Shown here in pieces: positions 1 through 8,525 of a DNA stretch of 64,000 nt. The stretch spans positions 1-64,000 of the forward strand of contig JAKOVW010000062.1 in assembly GCA_029781865.1 (NCBI GenBank), in the 5' to 3' direction. A program made the translations under genes and the position numbers. This DNA comes from Bacteroidota bacterium (GTDB taxonomy: Bacteria > Bacteroidota > Bacteroidia > Chitinophagales > Saprospiraceae). A model generated the notes under the pieces. The model searched no databases, had not been told where the DNA came from, and saw nothing but the letters and a program-made list of their open reading frames with translations. Positions within the stretch are counted from its first letter, which is position 1. The number at the start of each line of letters is the position of its first letter.

Positions 1-187
1 CGTAACTTGTATGGAATTATAATTACAATTCTATTTCTTCAACCCCGAAGGGGTGACACTCTTGTAGTTAGCGATCACATATACGTTGAACCCTGAAAGG
101 GTGACATAATTTTTTTCATTCTTCGAAAATCATGACATCCCGTCGGGGTTTATATTCACGTTGATTCAGACAGGGAATTTTAAAACG

Positions 188-222
188 AAAAACGGGATGC
201 CTTATGCAGTCATCCCGTTTTT
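188..222 (-). terminator. Hairpin terminator, duplicated copy
   Basis: AAAAACGGGATG (188-199) pairs perfectly with CATCCCGTTTTT (211-222), giving a 12-bp stem with an 11-nt loop. A T-rich tract follows on the minus strand. It sits just 3' of the gene remnant at 255-321 and is homologous to the terminators at 641, 12367 and 16633. Confidence 0.8.
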
Positions 223-254
223 CTTTCACACGAATTTATAATTAGCGATGTTTC

Positions 255-321
255 TTAATTGCGCTCAATCATCAATTGCGCTGTTTTTTGTTTTTCTGTA
301 TCTGATACTCTGATTAAATAG
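255..321 (-). pseudogene. 3'-end remnant of a T9SS/HYR gene
   Basis: These 67 bases are identical to 708-774, the last ~21 codons plus stop of the neighbouring HYR protein, encoding a C-terminus that ends in QLMIERN. Homology stops abruptly at 321/322, where palindromic repeat sequence begins with GTGACAC. The 5' remainder of this gene copy is absent. It is best read as a leftover from a 453-bp tandem duplication or from deletion of a fourth family member. It has no start codon of its own and should not be translated. Confidence 0.85.
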
Positions 322-640
322 GTGACACTACAATTATTTCACCCCTTCGGGGTTAGGTTGACGTAACTTGTATGGAATTATAATTAGAATTCTATTTCTT
401 CAACCCCGAAGGGGTGACACTACAATTATTTCACCCCTTCGGGGTTGGGTTGACGTAACTTGTATGGAATTATAATTACAATTCTATTTCTTCAACCCCG
501 AAGGGGTGACACTATTGTAGTTAGCGATCACATATACGTTGAACCCTGAAAGGGTGACATTATTTTTTACAATCTTCTACAATCATGACAGCCCTTCGGG
601 GTTTATATTCACGTTGATTCAGACAGGGAATTTTAAAACG

Positions 641-675
641 AAAAACGGGATGCCTGATGCAGGGATCCCGTTTTT
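641..675 (-). terminator. Hairpin terminator of the first HYR gene
   Basis: AAAAACGGGAT (641-651) pairs with ATCCCGTTTTT (665-675). The inner CCT/AGG can extend the stem. The hairpin lies about 33 bp past the stop codon of the minus-strand gene ending at 708, and an oligo-T tract follows it in the direction of transcription. Near-identical elements follow the other two HYR genes. Confidence 0.85.
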
Positions 676-707
676 CTTTCACACGAATTTATAATTCGCG
701 ATGTTTC

Positions 708-3700
708 TTAATTGCGCTCAATCATCAATTGCGCTGTTTTTTGTTTTTCTGTATCTGATACTCTGATTAAATAGACACCAGTATGTACACCTAATCGTTG
801 TAAATCCAATTCCAACTGATTCTGTTTGGCTTCAACCCGTACACTGAATACCAGTTTGCCATACAGATCAAACATCGTAACTGTCTTTTGATGATTTTCG
901 AATCCTTCAATCAATACGGTTGTAAACTCATTTGCAGGATTCGGTACAAATACCAGGTTAGTTGGCAATTCTAAATGATTATTTTCCTTTTCATTGGATA
1001 CTCGGCTATCAATACTTCCCTGGAAGGGAACAGGTAAGGTATGGAACCAATCATTTATCGCGGCTGATGTTGACATTCCACAAATAGTTCTAATCTGGTA
1101 ATTGTAAAAACTATTTGCATCGAGTCCGGTGTATTGATGCAACAATCCAGGACCACTGGCTGGTGTCCAGGCTGACCAGGGTCCCCATACTCCCGGCGAT
1201 AATTCTTTTCTGATTCTCAGTTCATATGCTGTTCCACATTTGCCTGCGACCCATTTTACTTTTGCTGAATTGAACGTTGTATCATAATGCAATACCTGTA
1301 TAGGTGTTCCGCATGAATAAGCAGTTACAGTTACTTTCTGATTGCAGGTCGCTGTGTTGCCACTCATATCTGTAACCTTCCAGGTTACTGTTGTCATCCC
1401 TACCGGATAAGAAGACAATCCGTTATTTGTTACAGTTGTCATTCCACAGTTATCTCCAACACCTGTTGGATTTCCTAATATCAAACCTGATACTGAACAC
1501 TGACCAGGCAATGTAATTACGGTAAGATTTGGAGGACAGGTGATCGTTGGCAATTCTGTGTCTTTCACTTCAATTGTAAACATGCATGTATTCATGTTTC
1601 CATTTACATCTGTTGCCTTCCATAATGCTGTGGTAATTCCTTTATTCAACATTACTCCGTTTAAGGTTGCTAATCCACTTCCAGTTGTTGCACCAGACAA
1701 GGTGCAGAGCAATGTAGAAATACCGCAGGCATCCGATGCGGTTGCATTGAATTCCGTACCTGATACAGTGTATTTGCATACACCGGCAGCTGTGTTGCGT
1801 GTTGCATTTCCAGGACAATTTATCGTTGGCAATTGTGCATCGGTTACTGTTACTGTGAATGAACAAGTTGCAGTATTTCCGGACATATCCGTTGCCGTGT
1901 AAGTAACTGTCGTCATTCCAACATTGAAAGTGGAACCCGGATTTTTATTCGTAGTAAATGAACTGATCATGCAATTGTCAGTTGCCGTGGGTGCAACCCA
2001 ATTCACTGTTGCAAAACACTGATTTACATCTGTGTTTTGTGCAATATTACCCGGACAACCATTGATTACCGGTAATTGATTATCATTAACTGTTACTGTA
2101 AACGTGCAAGTCGTTTTATTGTTGGATGCATCCGTAGCTGTATAATTTACCGTTGTAACTCCTTTAGAAAATGTTGAGCCCGGTGCAAAATTAGAAGTGA
2201 AGGAAACTCCCGGACAATTATCTGAAGCCGTTGGAGCAACCCAGGTTGCAGTAGTACTGCACACACCGGGATCTGTATTCTTCACTATATTGGATGGACA
2301 ACCAGTAATGATCGGATTCTGATTATCAATAATCGTAATCGTAAATGAACAAGTTGCCGTGTTTCCTGCTGCATCAGTTGCTTTCCAACTCTCTGTTGTT
2401 ACTCCAACTGGAAAAATCTGACCGGATCCTAAACCACTGGACAATGTTGTTCCAACTCCAGGGCAATTATCACTTGCTGTTACCGAATAGGTGATGACTT
2501 TACCACAAACTCCAGTCACCGCAAAATCAGTAATGTTGGATGGGCAAGTAATCTTCGGCAATTCATTGTCATTAACAGTAACTGTAAATGAACAGCTGGC
2601 CGTATTACTGCTTGCGTCTGTTACCTTCCACGTGTTTGTGGTTACCCCTTTAGGAAATGCGGAACCACTAGACAAACCTGCTATCTGCATATTTGATTGC
2701 CCGGGACAATTATCTGATGAGTTTACAGAATAACTAAAAGTGGCACTACACAATCCTGGATTTGTATTCAGAGTAGTACTTGCCGGACATGTGATCTTTG
2801 GCAATTCAGCATCATTTACGGTAATAGTAAAAGAGCAAGTTGCATCAGGCGCGCAGCCATTTGTAGCTGTTATGGTAACATTAGTAATTCCTTTATTAAA
2901 ACTTGAACCTGAACCGGTACCAGATCCACTGCCCATAGTTGCTCCTGAAAATACATAGGAATAGGTTGGAGCCGGAGATCCCGTTGCCGAGGCAGTATAT
3001 GAAACAGTCGCAGCACAGGTTGATGGAGCTGTATTGACGGTTACATTTCCAGGACATGGAGAAAAAGAAGGTGGAGTACAAGGTGGATTTACTGTGATTG
3101 AACCCATTGAAGTAATATTTCCGCAACCTCCCGTAAGTGTTACTGTATAATTGAACACTCCAGTTGTAGTTGGTGAACCATTTATGGTTACCAGATTACC
3201 AGCCCAGTTGCCACTGACACCAGGAGGCAAACCGGCAAACATGGCACCTGTTGCACCTGTGGTTGCATAATTAATAGTTGTTATTGGAGTCATTAGAATG
3301 ACTGTTTGTGCATCTGTACCGGGAGCTGAAGTTAATGTGGATGTATTGTTTGGATTTACAGTTACTGTTATGCAATTGCTGTTTGCTGTACATGGAAATC
3401 CACCAAGTGTGCTGGTGGTTACCCTCCTGTAAAAAGTAGTATTCAATAAACCCGCCGGAGGATCGTAGGTTGTTGCATTTGCACCTCCGATATCACTGAA
3501 ACCTGCTGAACAATTTGTTGTACTGCTCTGCCATTGATACGTTAGTGTTCCACTTCCGGTGGATGCTACACTTTGAGTAAATGCTGCAGGGTCAGCCGGA
3601 GTGCAAATTGTTTGGTCTGATCCTACAGTTCCACCCGTAACGGCATTAACCGTAACAGTTATACAATTGCTAAATGCAGTACATGGAACACCACCGAGTG

Positions 3701-5684
3701 TACTTGTCGTAACACGCCTGTAGTAAGTAGTTACTGTCAGTCCAACAGGTGGGTCATACGTTGTTGACATTGCCCCGCCGATATTACCAAAGCCACTCGA
3801 ACAATTTGTAGTACTACTCTGCCACTGATAGGTCAATGCACCACTTCCGGTTGATGCTACACTTTCAGTAAAAGCAGCCGGATCACCTGCCGAACAAATC
3901 GTTTGATCTGTTCCGACGGTTCCACCCGTTACGCTATTAACAGAGAGAGAAGCATTTGCAGAAGTTGCAGTTCCGCACTGATTGCTGGCAACTACATTAT
4001 AATTAGAAGCAGCATCACCGACTTGTACATTGGTAATGGTAAGAATATTTGTCCCTTGTCCTGACACAGTGGATCCGGAAGCCTGTAGTCCATTTACCAA
4101 AGGCGTAGATCCGATATTCCATACAATTGTCGGGGCCGGTGTACCTGTAATAGTTGAGATAAACATCACTGTACCACCAACGCATGATATCGCATTGGCC
4201 GGATTGGTCACAGTTGGTATTGTATTCACAGTAATATTTGCTCTTGCCGGAGTTGCTTCCGATGAAGGCACATTATCTACCTGTGCATTAACTGTAGCTA
4301 CTCCACCTGTTCCATTTGAAGTAAATAAAGCTGTTGCTGTTCCGGATGCCTGTATTGAAAACTGCTGCGCTGAAAGGCTTCCCAATGTTGATGTCCACGC
4401 AACAGGTAATCCAATTAACCTTGATAGACTGTCAACCGGAATCGAAGTTCCACTTGAATTTTTTAAAAAGCTGGCTGTAACGTTAGATGTATTTCCAAGA
4501 CCAGCTGCAGTATTACAAATCGGATTTGGTGACGCGGTGACTTTTAATTGTAGCCAGGGATCGGCATCCAAAGAACCTCCGCCAGCTACATCTCCGCCAG
4601 CCTGGTTGCATGGAGCGGTAGAACTGGCACCAACCGGATTTGTGTTACAACCCCACCAATTGTTTTCTGCATTTACACTTCCGGCAGACTCAACAAAATG
4701 CAGGCCACTGGACAATGCTGATGCGGCGCTTGTATTATTATAAAACCGGTTATAATGTATTTGTGATATAGACAAATTTGGAGAGTTGTTTGCAGAAATA
4801 GCTCCACCTAAACCGTCTGCTGAATTATTACTAAATGTATTATGACTAATCATGACACTGAATGTACCCACGATGCCCCCTTGACCTGAAAAAGCAAGCG
4901 CACCGCCATTGGATGTACCTGCGCCCGGGAAGATCACTGAATTTCCAGTAAACGTAGAATGCGTTACAACCAGATCACCCTGATATCCAGGGTTATTGAA
5001 AATGATAAATAAAACGGCTCCGCCATCGGCGTCATTACTGACATTATTTGTAAAAGTAGAATTATCAATCGTTAAGCTTCCGGAAACCTGCATACAAACT
5101 GCTGCCCCACCAAAAGCATTAGCAGGAAGCACATTATTATCAAATACGCAATTGGAAATACTTAGAAAATTACCTGTACCTCCACCGGCACAGATTCCTG
5201 CACCTCCATAAGGATCAGAACTTAAGTAGCCATTTTGAAATTTAATACCCTGAACAATTGTAACAACATTGTTTGTAGTACCAAGCGGATTGATAAATAA
5301 TATACGATCCTTATCTGCATCAAGAGTATTGCTTATTATAGTATTTGCAGGACCATTACCATTGATTGTTATATTTTGTGATGTATTTCCAATTGTTATC
5401 TCTCTGTTTGGAATAGCCTGCGTCAAATTGTACGTTCCGGTTGACAAGTTAACTGTATGGGTCCCTCCCAAATTATCTGCAGCCATCAGAGCAGATCGAA
5501 GAGAAATAGTACTTCCTCCGTTAATTTTACCGGTGGCATTATCCAGTGTCATTATAACAGGATCTGCAAAAGTATTAGGAACATATACATTCGCTATTCC
5601 TATTGAGGAAAAGAGCATTGAGTATAAGAATACCAAACCATAACTAATGGAGTTATTTACATGGAACTTATTTAATGATTTCAT
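708..5684 (-). CDS. Giant secreted beta-helix/Ig/HYR-repeat protein with T9SS sorting domain
   Basis: The 1658-aa product has an N-terminal hydrophobic export signal (residues ~12-32). Residues ~40-390 form a beta-helix-like region with a CSLREA-like start (ISLRSALMAAD) and many N/G turns, as in polymorphic outer-membrane-type adhesins. Residues ~400-880 are Ig-like and include two nearly identical ~95-aa units starting VTGGTVG. About seven HYR (hyalin repeat) domains follow, each opening with CPxN or CPAS. Next come an FN3-like domain (PIQVLHYDTTF...) and a type A T9SS sorting domain (FVPNPANEFTTV...). The C-terminal half closely matches the genes ending at 12434 and 16700. It is predicted to be exported by Sec, crosses the outer membrane through T9SS and is displayed on the surface. 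An adhesive or matrix role is inferred from domain type only. It may be co-transcribed with the tail-collar genes 98 bp upstream. Confidence 0.85.
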   Translation of the reverse strand: MKSLNKFHVNNSISYGLVFLYSMLFSSIGIANVYVPNTFADPVIMTLDNATGKINGGSTISLRSALMAADNLGGTHTVNLSTGTYNLTQAIPNREITIGNTSQNITINGNGPANTIISNTLDADKDRILFINPLGTTNNVVTIVQGIKFQNGYLSSDPYGGAGICAGGGTGNFLSISNCVFDNNVLPANAFGGAAVCMQVSGSLTIDNSTFTNNVSNDADGGAVLFIIFNNPGYQGDLVVTHSTFTGNSVIFPGAGTSNGGALAFSGQGGIVGTFSVMISHNTFSNNSADGLGGAISANNSPNLSISQIHYNRFYNNTSAASALSSGLHFVESAGSVNAENNWWGCNTNPVGASSTAPCNQAGGDVAGGGSLDADPWLQLKVTASPNPICNTAAGLGNTSNVTASFLKNSSGTSIPVDSLSRLIGLPVAWTSTLGSLSAQQFSIQASGTATALFTSNGTGGVATVNAQVDNVPSSEATPARANITVNTIPTVTNPANAISCVGGTVMFISTITGTPAPTIVWNIGSTPLVNGLQASGSTVSGQGTNILTITNVQVGDAASNYNVVASNQCGTATSANASLSVNSVTGGTVGTDQTICSAGDPAAFTESVASTGSGALTYQWQSSTTNCSSGFGNIGGAMSTTYDPPVGLTVTTYYRRVTTSTLGGVPCTAFSNCITVTVNAVTGGTVGSDQTICTPADPAAFTQSVASTGSGTLTYQWQSSTTNCSAGFSDIGGANATTYDPPAGLLNTTFYRRVTTSTLGGFPCTANSNCITVTVNPNNTSTLTSAPGTDAQTVILMTPITTINYATTGATGAMFAGLPPGVSGNWAGNLVTINGSPTTTGVFNYTVTLTGGCGNITSMGSITVNPPCTPPSFSPCPGNVTVNTAPSTCAATVSYTASATGSPAPTYSYVFSGATMGSGSGTGSGSSFNKGITNVTITATNGCAPDATCSFTITVNDAELPKITCPASTTLNTNPGLCSATFSYSVNSSDNCPGQSNMQIAGLSSGSAFPKGVTTNTWKVTDASSNTASCSFTVTVNDNELPKITCPSNITDFAVTGVCGKVITYSVTASDNCPGVGTTLSSGLGSGQIFPVGVTTESWKATDAAGNTATCSFTITIIDNQNPIITGCPSNIVKNTDPGVCSTTATWVAPTASDNCPGVSFTSNFAPGSTFSKGVTTVNYTATDASNNKTTCTFTVTVNDNQLPVINGCPGNIAQNTDVNQCFATVNWVAPTATDNCMISSFTTNKNPGSTFNVGMTTVTYTATDMSGNTATCSFTVTVTDAQLPTINCPGNATRNTAAGVCKYTVSGTEFNATASDACGISTLLCTLSGATTGSGLATLNGVMLNKGITTALWKATDVNGNMNTCMFTIEVKDTELPTITCPPNLTVITLPGQCSVSGLILGNPTGVGDNCGMTTVTNNGLSSYPVGMTTVTWKVTDMSGNTATCNQKVTVTAYSCGTPIQVLHYDTTFNSAKVKWVAGKCGTAYELRIRKELSPGVWGPWSAWTPASGPGLLHQYTGLDANSFYNYQIRTICGMSTSAAINDWFHTLPVPFQGSIDSRVSNEKENNHLELPTNLVFVPNPANEFTTVLIEGFENHQKTVTMFDLYGKLVFSVRVEAKQNQLELDLQRLGVHTGVYLIRVSDTEKQKTAQLMIERN

Positions 5685-5782
5685 TTTGACGAATTGGTTA
5701 AAGAATGATTATATTAAAATACAACTGCTATTTAATCAGCAAAAACTACAATTGCCCTTAAGTGAAGAAGCAACTTACTTCT

Positions 5783-6313
5783 TTACGTTCTTGGAGGAAA
5801 AACCCCCTGAAGAGCAATATTAAAGTAAAAGGTATTGTATGGCATCATGTTATTATGCGGAAAACTTTGGCCATTATTGGCCAATGCCAAAGGATTCATA
5901 ATTACTGGTGGATTTGCGACGGCAGGCGCATAGAAATTTGCTGCCACTTTGGTGGCATTGGATGTGCCCCAGACCATATTTGTTGGGTTGGCAATTCCAC
6001 CGGCTACTTTCGCATTGGCCGCATGGGTATGTGATGGCATTTCTGAAATGATCAATGTGACCGTTTGGACTCCCCCTTGTTCACCCAGTGAACGGAAGGA
6101 AAGCCCCGGACCTTGACCGTCAAACATAGCAGCTCTGCCTTGAAGGTCTGGTAATGCGAATGTCGATTTCCCATCGCCCCCATACGTAGTTCCCAATAGT
6201 GAAAACAGCGCCGTATTCTGGCTGATGGGTAATAACTGACCATTACACCAGGCCCAGCCTTTGGGAGCAAAATTGAAAGGAAATATTCTTATTTCTGCTA
6301 CAAATGGATCCAT
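5783..6313 (-). CDS. Phage tail collar domain protein (third of triad)
   Basis: This 176-aa protein belongs to the tail-collar (microcystin-dependent protein MdpB-like) family. Visible motifs are EIRIFPFNFAPKGWAWCNGQ at the N-terminus, LFSLLGTTYGGDG, LPDLQGRAAMF, a central PSHTH, and a C-terminal NTFYFNIALQGVFPP. The length is typical of non-phage members, which usually come as tandem sets of three. It lies 24 bp after the preceding collar gene and no structural phage gene is present nearby. There is no Sec signal peptide. The function of the bacterial family is not established; a role as a secreted or particle-associated trimeric tip is inference. Confidence 0.85.
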   Translation of the reverse strand: MDPFVAEIRIFPFNFAPKGWAWCNGQLLPISQNTALFSLLGTTYGGDGKSTFALPDLQGRAAMFDGQGPGLSFRSLGEQGGVQTVTLIISEMPSHTHAANAKVAGGIANPTNMVWGTSNATKVAANFYAPAVANPPVIMNPLALANNGQSFPHNNMMPYNTFYFNIALQGVFPPRT

Positions 6314-6337
6314 ATCAGCGTATTATTAATTATGAAA

Positions 6338-6838
6338 TTAATTTGAAGAAGGAAATATCCCCTGTAGTGCGATACAAAAATTCAGCACCAGGTAAGGAGA
6401 TCTATTTTCATGTGGTTGGCTTCCACCAGTATTTCCAATAGCCTGTGCCGACATTGCTGTATCAGCAACAGTTCCATATGGAGTGAAACCAGTATTCGAA
6501 GCCCAGAAATTATTTGAGGGTGAAGAAACTGAAGGTCCATTAGCACTGGCCCTGACCTGATGCGTATGAGCAGGCATTTCATTTAAATTCAGGGTATGGT
6601 TTTCTTCGCCGGCCTTATCTCCCAAATTCAATCCATCACCCACATGCATAGGCACGCGGCCGCGCAATTCAGGCAAACCGAAATTAACACGCCCATCTCC
6701 ACCAAAAGTAGTTCCGAGTAGAGAGAATAATGCCTGATTTTGATTGATAGGAAGTAATTGCCCATTGCATTGAGCCCAACCCTTTGGTGCAAAGTTGAAA
6801 GAGAAAATCCGTATTTCAGATAATAGAGGTTCAGCCAT
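6338..6838 (-). CDS. Phage tail collar domain protein (second of triad)
   Basis: The 166-aa product is a paralogue of its two neighbours. It has EIRIFSFNFAPKGWAQCNGQ at the start, then LFSLLGTTFGGDG, LPELRGRVPMH, PAHTHQV, and a C-terminal PHENRSPYLVLNFCIALQG. It overlaps neither neighbour (49 bp from the first, 24 bp to the third), so one transcript is likely. No signal peptide or membrane segment is visible. The conserved GW-x2-C-x-G and H-T-H motifs are those of the tail-collar family, where His residues in phage tip proteins can hold metal. Whether that holds here cannot be seen. Confidence 0.85.
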   Translation of the reverse strand: MAEPLLSEIRIFSFNFAPKGWAQCNGQLLPINQNQALFSLLGTTFGGDGRVNFGLPELRGRVPMHVGDGLNLGDKAGEENHTLNLNEMPAHTHQVRASANGPSVSSPSNNFWASNTGFTPYGTVADTAMSAQAIGNTGGSQPHENRSPYLVLNFCIALQGIFPSSN

Positions 6839-6887
6839 TTTATTGAATTTAAGTTGTACTAAATTTAATTCTCATCGAATACCCATT

Positions 6888-7403
6888 TTAGGATTGACTT
6901 GGGAAAATCCCAAATAAAGAAATGATATACGATACACATAGGAAGGGAATCATATTCTCATGAGGCTGACTACCCCCTTGAGGTAAAATAGTTCCGGCAT
7001 TCATCTGAACGGTAGGAGGGGCAGCAACATAGGGTTTGCCTGTAGCCGAATTTCCCCAGAAATTATTTGCAGGGTTATCACTACCTCCGGAATTGGATGC
7101 ATTTGGAGTATGAGAATGTATAGGTATTTGATTCGGGGATAGTGTAACTACTTCTACTCCTCCAGATTCTCCAATAACATAACTTGATAATCCCGGGCCC
7201 TGTCCCTGATGAATAGGTACACGACTCCTGAGGTCCGGTAAGGCAAATGAATCCTGACCGTCACCACCATAGGTGGTGCCAATTAATACAAAAAGTGTAT
7301 CGTATTGAGAAATTGGAAGTAATGAGCCGTCGCAAAACATCCATCCGGCAGGGGCAAAATTACCTGCAAACATCCTGATCTCTCCAACATAAGGCTGTGC
7401 CAT
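6888..7403 (-). CDS. Phage tail collar domain protein (first of triad)
   Basis: The 171-aa product is the upstream member of the triad. Its motifs are EIRMFAGNFAPAGWMFCDGS, LFVLIGTTYGGDG, LPDLRSRVPIHQGQGPGL, IPIHSHTP, and PHENMIPFLCVSYIISLFG. It is separated by 180 bp of AT-rich sequence from the formyltransferase gene upstream on the same strand, so a promoter for the triad could lie at 7404-7583. All three copies differ substantially in the central SHTH-to-PHEN segment, which is the expected variable tip, while the N-terminal ~60 residues are well conserved. Confidence 0.85.
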   Translation of the reverse strand: MAQPYVGEIRMFAGNFAPAGWMFCDGSLLPISQYDTLFVLIGTTYGGDGQDSFALPDLRSRVPIHQGQGPGLSSYVIGESGGVEVVTLSPNQIPIHSHTPNASNSGGSDNPANNFWGNSATGKPYVAAPPTVQMNAGTILPQGGSQPHENMIPFLCVSYIISLFGIFPSQS

Positions 7404-7583
7404 AATAAAATGTTTGTTTTTAAAAAAGAAGGTATAACATCATTTAGGATGTTCTTTTTCAAAGATTAAAACTACATCATATATATTAATCAACCAAAAA
7501 AAATGCTCCATTCTTAAATTTTATTTAGCAAGTACCGATTCTCATAAAATGCATTGTTCCAATAAATTCAAGAAACATTTTGA

Positions 7584-8522
7584 TTAAAAACCTTCAAACC
7601 GATTACCCGGCATTATTCCTAACTTGATTAAATCGTTCGCCAAAAGAAAACCTTCATCACAGTAAACCATGCGGATCAGTATGGCACCCCCATTTAGAGT
7701 GGAAACACAGATGCCCTCATTTCCGATAGTACGGATATTACCAGGTTCTTGTATTGAGTCTTTGTTCTCTGCTAGCTTTACGGCATCCAATAGACGTATG
7801 ACCTGGTTATTAATTTTGGTTACCGCACCTTTATTCCAAGGATTGCAGGCATGTATCAAAGCAATCACGGCATCAGCATTCATGGTTTGCCAGTTTACGA
7901 CGATATCCGCAGCCTGCTGCCTTTTGTAATACCTGGCTTTGGTTTCATCCTGAGGCTTCAAAGCAATGTTCAATTCCATGTTCAATAACTTGATCAAATT
8001 ACCGGTCAATTTGGCAGCAAGATTTGCAAGTTTTGTGGTTAACCAGCCATAGGTATCTGTTGGATCAATTTTTAGCATTTCTATAATTACCAAAGGTCCG
8101 GTGTCAATGCCAACATCTATTTTGTGTAGAGTTACTCCTGCCTGCTTTTCCTGATTCACTAATTGCCGGAAGACGGGATCAGCTCCCCTGTATTGAGGCA
8201 ATGGCCCCGGATGAAGATTATAAAACCCCAATAAAACGCTATCGAAAACAGAGGAAGGAATTTTAAAGGGAAAAGTCAAGACAAGGCCAAGATTAATTTC
8301 ATTAGTTCGTATAGCCCCGGCAATTTCAGCAGCAAATGTATTTTTGTCCAGCTTCAACACGGGAATATTTGTGCCCTGTAAAATGGTTTCTACATTTTCT
8401 ATAATCTCATCACAGTAAGCTGGTATTGCAACAATTGACAACATCCTATAAAATGCCAGTTCTTTTATGGCAGGCAATGCAAACCTCGAACTGCACAATA
8501 GTATAATTTTTAAATCCTTCAT
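7584..8522 (-). CDS. Formyltransferase family protein (Fmt-like fold)
   Basis: This 312-aa enzyme has the formyl-transferase N-terminal domain. It carries the catalytic triad pattern Asn102-x-His104 in FYNLHPGPLPQYRG and Asp140 in VGIDTGPLV. The C-terminal ~100 residues match an Fmt C-terminal-like domain. Family members transfer formyl from 10-formyl-tetrahydrofolate to a primary amine. The context argues against housekeeping Met-tRNA formylation: it follows a binding-protein-like gene by 3 bp and precedes the tail-collar triad. A sugar, peptide or small-molecule amine substrate is more likely. It has only distant similarity to the second formyltransferase at 61521. Confidence 0.8.
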   Translation of the reverse strand: MKDLKIILLCSSRFALPAIKELAFYRMLSIVAIPAYCDEIIENVETILQGTNIPVLKLDKNTFAAEIAGAIRTNEINLGLVLTFPFKIPSSVFDSVLLGFYNLHPGPLPQYRGADPVFRQLVNQEKQAGVTLHKIDVGIDTGPLVIIEMLKIDPTDTYGWLTTKLANLAAKLTGNLIKLLNMELNIALKPQDETKARYYKRQQAADIVVNWQTMNADAVIALIHACNPWNKGAVTKINNQVIRLLDAVKLAENKDSIQEPGNIRTIGNEGICVSTLNGGAILIRMVYCDEGFLLANDLIKLGIMPGNRFEGF

Positions 8523-8525
8523 GAT

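Larger units (their letters stand above)
1..635. repeat. Palindromic repeat array R1 downstream of the first HYR gene
   Basis: This gene-free stretch is built from the unit that recurs at 11.6-12.3 and 15.8-16.6 kb. A conserved TGACGTAACTTGTATGG segment leads into the palindrome AACCCCGAAGGGGT, followed by its inverted form ACCCCTTCGGGGTT. The units starting at 362 and 454 are exactly 92 bp apart. A second palindrome type, ACCCTGAAAGGGT, occurs near 93 and 543. The array also contains a 453-bp direct duplication (1-321 matches 454-774), a terminator and a gene remnant, listed separately. It probably forms hairpins at the DNA or RNA level; its function is unknown. Confidence 0.85.

Noticed and set aside
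4030-4743. 237-aa plus-strand reading frame opposite the first HYR gene
   Set aside because: It is an antisense frame of a Thr/Val-rich coding region. Similar frames at 1540, 13239 and 17532 simply mirror the conserved HYR repeats.
5783-7403. Prophage
   Set aside because: Only tail-collar domain genes occur. No capsid, terminase, integrase or lysis genes surround them, and the family is common outside phages.
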